The notes under the pieces: generated by a model
The model's input: only the letters and a program-made list of their open reading frames with translations
Told to the model about the DNA's origin: nothing
Database searches by the model: none
Shown here: positions 60,681 to 64,000 of the stretch, piece by piece
Position numbering within the stretch: the first letter of the stretch is position 1
Layout: each line of letters opens with the position of its first letter
Position numbers and translations under genes: made by a program
NCBI GenBank assembly: GCA_025618425.1
Contig: CM046836.1
Coordinates: forward strand, 10,019,004 to 10,083,003
Reading direction: 5' to 3'
DNA from: Heliocidaris tuberculata
Lineage: Eukaryota > Echinodermata > Echinoidea > Camarodonta > Echinometridae
Length of the DNA: 64,000 nt

Positions 60681-61765
60681 AATTCAATTCAAATTAACAT
60701 TTATTTTCTTTCATTAATTTTTGACAATATTCATCATTTTATAAAAATTGCACAATTTTCATTACAAGCAATTTTTAAAAATTGTACAATTTTCATTAAA
60801 AGGAAGAAGGCGCGATCCTAATAAGCACACGCTTGTAGCGGGTACGCCTGGATACACACAACACTAAATTAATACGATATAAATTGTTGCAAGAACAAAA
60901 GAAAGGGACAGGCAATTAAAGAGAGGAAAAGAAGAGGAGAGAAAAGTAGAGAGAAAGAACAAGAGAGGATAGTAGACAGAGAGAGAGAGGGGGGAAGAGG
61001 ACTTCAAAAATATGTACTAGCACTGATGTTCTAAAAACAAATGACAAATAAAATATTTAGGATATTAGTCACATAAGACTGCGACGTTGTCAGTACTTCA
61101 AAGCGTACTTATCAGGTGAACGAAACAAGACCTATAAAAATACTAATGGGGAGGTAGTGAAGAGAGAAGGAAGAGAGAAAGTATACAGGAGTGAGGGAGG
61201 GAAGAAAAAAAAACGGAGAGAAATTGGTTCTAAATTTGGAGGAGCGATGAACACATGCTCGATGGCGATCAAGCGCGCAATTGTGATCAAAGAAAAGATT
61301 ATGCATGCATGCATTCAGGCGGAATGCAACGCACAAATTCGATTCCCATTTACGATAAAACAAGAAGCCTGTGCGGGCAGACAGGTCGAGGGAGGCCCCA
61401 GCAAAGGTTGGTCACGGGGCACATCCCCAGTGAATTTCATCAAAGCTTCACCTTTCTTTATTTAGGGGTTGTAGCCATGGTTACCTGGAAAACGGGAAAT
61501 GGGAAATGCCTGCTCCTTATGCATAAATGTTTCATTTAGGTTGTAGAGGATGTTGAACTTGAGGGAGAGGGTCAATAGTATGCCTGCATGCTTTTTGAAG
61601 AGCAAATTTTTGCAATATAATAAACAGCTAACCTGTCTCGGGTGCCCCCATCCAAACCATCCATCTTAGTACACATAAAAAGGAAGTTTCCTACTATTCC
61701 TCCACCATAATATACACAATCCCATGTTTCTTCGGTAAAACCACTATCCTCTTCTTCCCCTTTCT
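60681..61765. other. Non-coding, possible retroelement tail
   Basis: AATTCAATTCAAATTAACATT at 60681 read on the minus strand resembles the TTGAATTGAA tail of the LINE region near 63025. The rest has no recognised gene; frames at 61.1-61.5 kb overlap on both strands. Confidence 0.4.
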
Positions 61766-61768
61766 CCT

Positions 61769-61922
61769 ATTCCTCCTCCTCCTCCTCCTCCTCCTCCTCC
61801 TCCTCCTCCTCCTCCTCCTCCTCATCATCATCATCATCATTCCCATCCTATTCCTATTCCTATTCTCCTCCTCCTCCTCCTCCTCCTCCTCCTCCTCCTC
61901 CTCCTCCTCCTCCTCCTCCTAC
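61769..61922. repeat. (TCC)n array with TCA and CTATTC interruptions
   Basis: TCC repeats at about 61770-61823 and 61867-61921 are separated by (TCA)n and CTATTC sequence. Confidence 0.95.
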
Positions 61923-61924
61923 TC

Positions 61925-62899
61925 TTCCTCTTATCTTTCTCATCCCAACTCCTTCGTATAATGATGCCCTTGCAACGCCTTCTTCCTATACTACTCCTAT
62001 CCCTCCTTCTCTTCTCACGAAGACCTCGGCATTTATTGACTGGCCTGAAACCAGCGTTTGAGTATCTACGAGACCGAGTGTTTACTTTGTTACTGAGAGC
62101 CCGTCGAGAGCGGTCTTCTTAGCTGCATACTTAATGCAGAGTAAGAGAATATTGAACGATATCGTGGAATGTGATTGCTATGTACTCAGTAGTAAAATCC
62201 AGGAATCTTAAATTGGCTGATGAAGTATTCTATTATTAGCCCCCTCCATATATCTCAGTCTCACCTGATTATTATTGGAGGAAAACTAGGTTATGTTTCT
62301 CTGAGGTTTGGATCACCATTTTGTTTACTAGATGACTCGCCGTGTCGTGTCATTGTTGGTGGTTACTTTACGTAAGGTGAATGATTGCTTATGGAGACAG
62401 AAGAAAACATGTGAATAAAACATTTACACAAAAATAAAATCAAACTCTATATAAAAGTCACATTCGGTGATTATTGCACGTCTTCTAGAACGCGTTTATA
62501 GTTGTTGTTTTTCAAGCCAGAATCAGCGTGTTTGTACTCGGTTGTTTCCAGAGCTTTTTGTTTTCAATTGCAGAAACACGATTTTAAAACACAGTTGCAA
62601 AACTCACAAAAGAGGCGCGTTTAAAAACACATTTTTTTGCGTGGAGAAAAGAGCTATAAACAGGGAATCGCGAAACATCGTTTAAAAACTCTGTTTCATA
62701 TTACCGTGTTGCAAAACGTTGATCCTGGCTTCGCAGTTGAGCTGTAAACGCACTCCAAGAAAGATACAACGTATCTAATGCCTGAAATATTGAGCATATG
62801 TATACCTGATTTTTATCAATTAGTGCAAATAAAGTTCAAGAAGTTGTCCCTTTTTACAATAATGACACCCTTTACGTTCCGCGCTGGTTATGATTTTTA

Positions 62900-62900
<1 letters not shown>
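61925..62900. other. Non-coding, nothing recognised
   Basis: No coding sequence or element identified. Confidence 0.5.
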
Positions 62901-62901
<1 letters not shown>

Positions 62902-62958
<57 letters not shown>

Positions 62959-62990
62959 ATGTGTGTGTGTGTGTGCATATATATATATAA
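62902..62990. repeat. (AT)n with (GT)n
   Basis: About 54 bases of AT repeat followed by a short GT repeat and a further AT stretch. Confidence 0.95.
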
Positions 62991-63009
62991 CTGATTTAAG
63001 AATGTTGTT

Positions 63010-63405
63010 TTTTCAATTTTCAATTCAATTCATTCATTAAAAATGATACAAATGAACACAAACAAACGAACAAACAAATAAAAACAAGTTAAAAACATGT
63101 AAATAAAACATTCACATAGACTGGCAAACAAACAAAGTAATGATAAAAAAAGTGTAGGTACAACGTATATACGTAATGGCAATATGATAAGTTGAAGAAA
63201 ATGAATGGAAATTGGGCATGTGCTGAAAAAGCCAAAAGGAAGACTTGTTGAATCGCACACATCCAGAATATCTGGATTATTTAAATTATTACAGTAAGAA
63301 TGTGGCAAGTACCGAGTAATGAAAATAAAGATAAAACTCAAAACTTAAAACATAAACACTTTAATAGGAACAACAAAAAAACCAAACAAGAAAAACTGGT
63401 CGTTT
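63010..63405 (-). mobile_element. Probable 3' untranslated tail of the LINE
   Basis: Continuing downstream of the ORF on the minus strand is AT-rich sequence ending in repeated AATGAATGAATTGAATTGAAA-type units (given in part) at about 63050-63015. Short terminal repeats of TGAA or TTGAA type fit CR1/L2-like tails. The exact end is uncertain. Confidence 0.5.
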
Positions 63406-64000
63406 CTAAGTAATCAATAACAATAGAAACTGCTTATATTGTCTTTTAAATGTATTATTAAATTGTATATTCAATATGCTCAAGTCCAAATCATTCCATG
63501 AATTGGGGCCGGTGTGTCGAATTGAATGTTTTGATCTATCATTTGAGAAGGTCCATCTGTGAAATTGATTAAACGATCTAGTATATGTGGCTGTGAATAT
63601 TAGAATTAATTGAGAACATGTTAATTAAATATGGTGATAAAGTTTTTGAGTGGTAGCGTTGCATAACTGAAGCAATTTTGAATCTTTGTCATGTCTGGCA
63701 ATTTAAGCGTACGTAATGATTTAAATAACTGTGAGGTTGATGCATTATAGTCCGTTTTCATATATATACCTATTGCCTTCTTTTGCAGTATAATTAATTT
63801 TTGTAAATGGCAAGAATACGTGTTACCCCAAATTAAATTACAATAAGACAAATGTGACAAAATATAAGCATTATAAAGAGTAAGTAATATATATAACTAG
63901 GTAATTCATATTTCAGTCGATTTAAAATTCCAATAAAACGTGATATCTTGACACAGACTGAACTAATGCGATCATTCCAACATAAGTTATTGTTTAAAAT
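63406..64000 (-). pseudogene. Decayed non-LTR retrotransposon (LINE), C-terminal part of the reverse transcriptase ORF
   Basis: On the minus strand the sequence enters from beyond the window with SSVCVKISRFIGILNRLKYE. After a frameshift near 63870 it continues with LSYCNLIWGNTYSCHLQKL, ILQKKAIGIYMKTDYNA and LFKSLRTLKLPDM (63860-63621). Further frameshifts and a stop lead to RSKHSIRHTGPNSWNDLDL and a terminal TAG at 63408-63406. The order and motifs (CNLIWG, LQKKAI, IRHTGPxxWN) are those of the thumb and C-terminal region of jockey/CR1/L2-type elements. The catalytic part would lie past 64000. At least two frameshifts show it is inactive. Confidence 0.85.

Overview
The window looks like animal nuclear DNA. 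It is AT-rich and has long non-coding stretches, spliced exons on canonical AG/GT borders, a remnant of a non-LTR retrotransposon, many small terminal-inverted-repeat elements, very abundant (CT)n/(GA)n, (AC)n, (AT)n and trinucleotide microsatellites, and about thirty poly(C)/poly(G) runs. The repeat landscape and the form of the one recognisable gene suggest a marine invertebrate deuterostome, probably a sea urchin. The species is an inference.

The one confident gene is an ortholog of synaptotagmin-17 (SYT17, the B/K protein) on the minus strand. Its four downstream coding exons are at 22074-21160, 20368-20248, 18938-18714 and 17995-17868. Together they give 462 residues: a paired-cysteine N-terminal cluster, a Ser-rich linker, C2A, C2B and the conserved Trp-rich tail. 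Phases agree at every junction. The first coding exon was not found; a weak 51-base candidate lies at 23011-23061. The region 17867 to about 11429 is the likely 3' untranslated and downstream region, with minus-strand AATAAA hexamers at 17334-17329, 11453-11448 and 11434-11429. It holds a 1.04 kb TA-flanked inverted-repeat element.

Layout: 1-11.4 kb is repeat-rich non-coding DNA with a promoter-like cluster near 7.7 kb (X-box, CRE-like half-site, TATA-like box). 11.4-23 kb is the SYT17 region. 23-36 kb is microsatellite-heavy DNA with several MITEs. 36-49 kb has more MITEs, a four-unit minisatellite carrying GACGTCA cores, a 1 kb pyrimidine-rich minisatellite and a 165-base tandem duplication. 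49-54 kb has large (CT)n and (TTC)n arrays. 54-59 kb has a TTAA-flanked 542-base element, a possible two-exon small membrane protein gene, a tRNA-derived SINE-like element and a miniature TTAA element. 59-64 kb ends in a decayed LINE on the minus strand.

No bacterial, viral, CRISPR or operon-like structure was seen. Most long open frames here are translations of microsatellites and are not genes. The most interesting items are the transposon families, the association of poly(C) runs with element termini, the RFX-type X-box sites, and a few unassigned exon-like stretches (57.0-57.7, 38.5, 30.8 and 26.6 kb).
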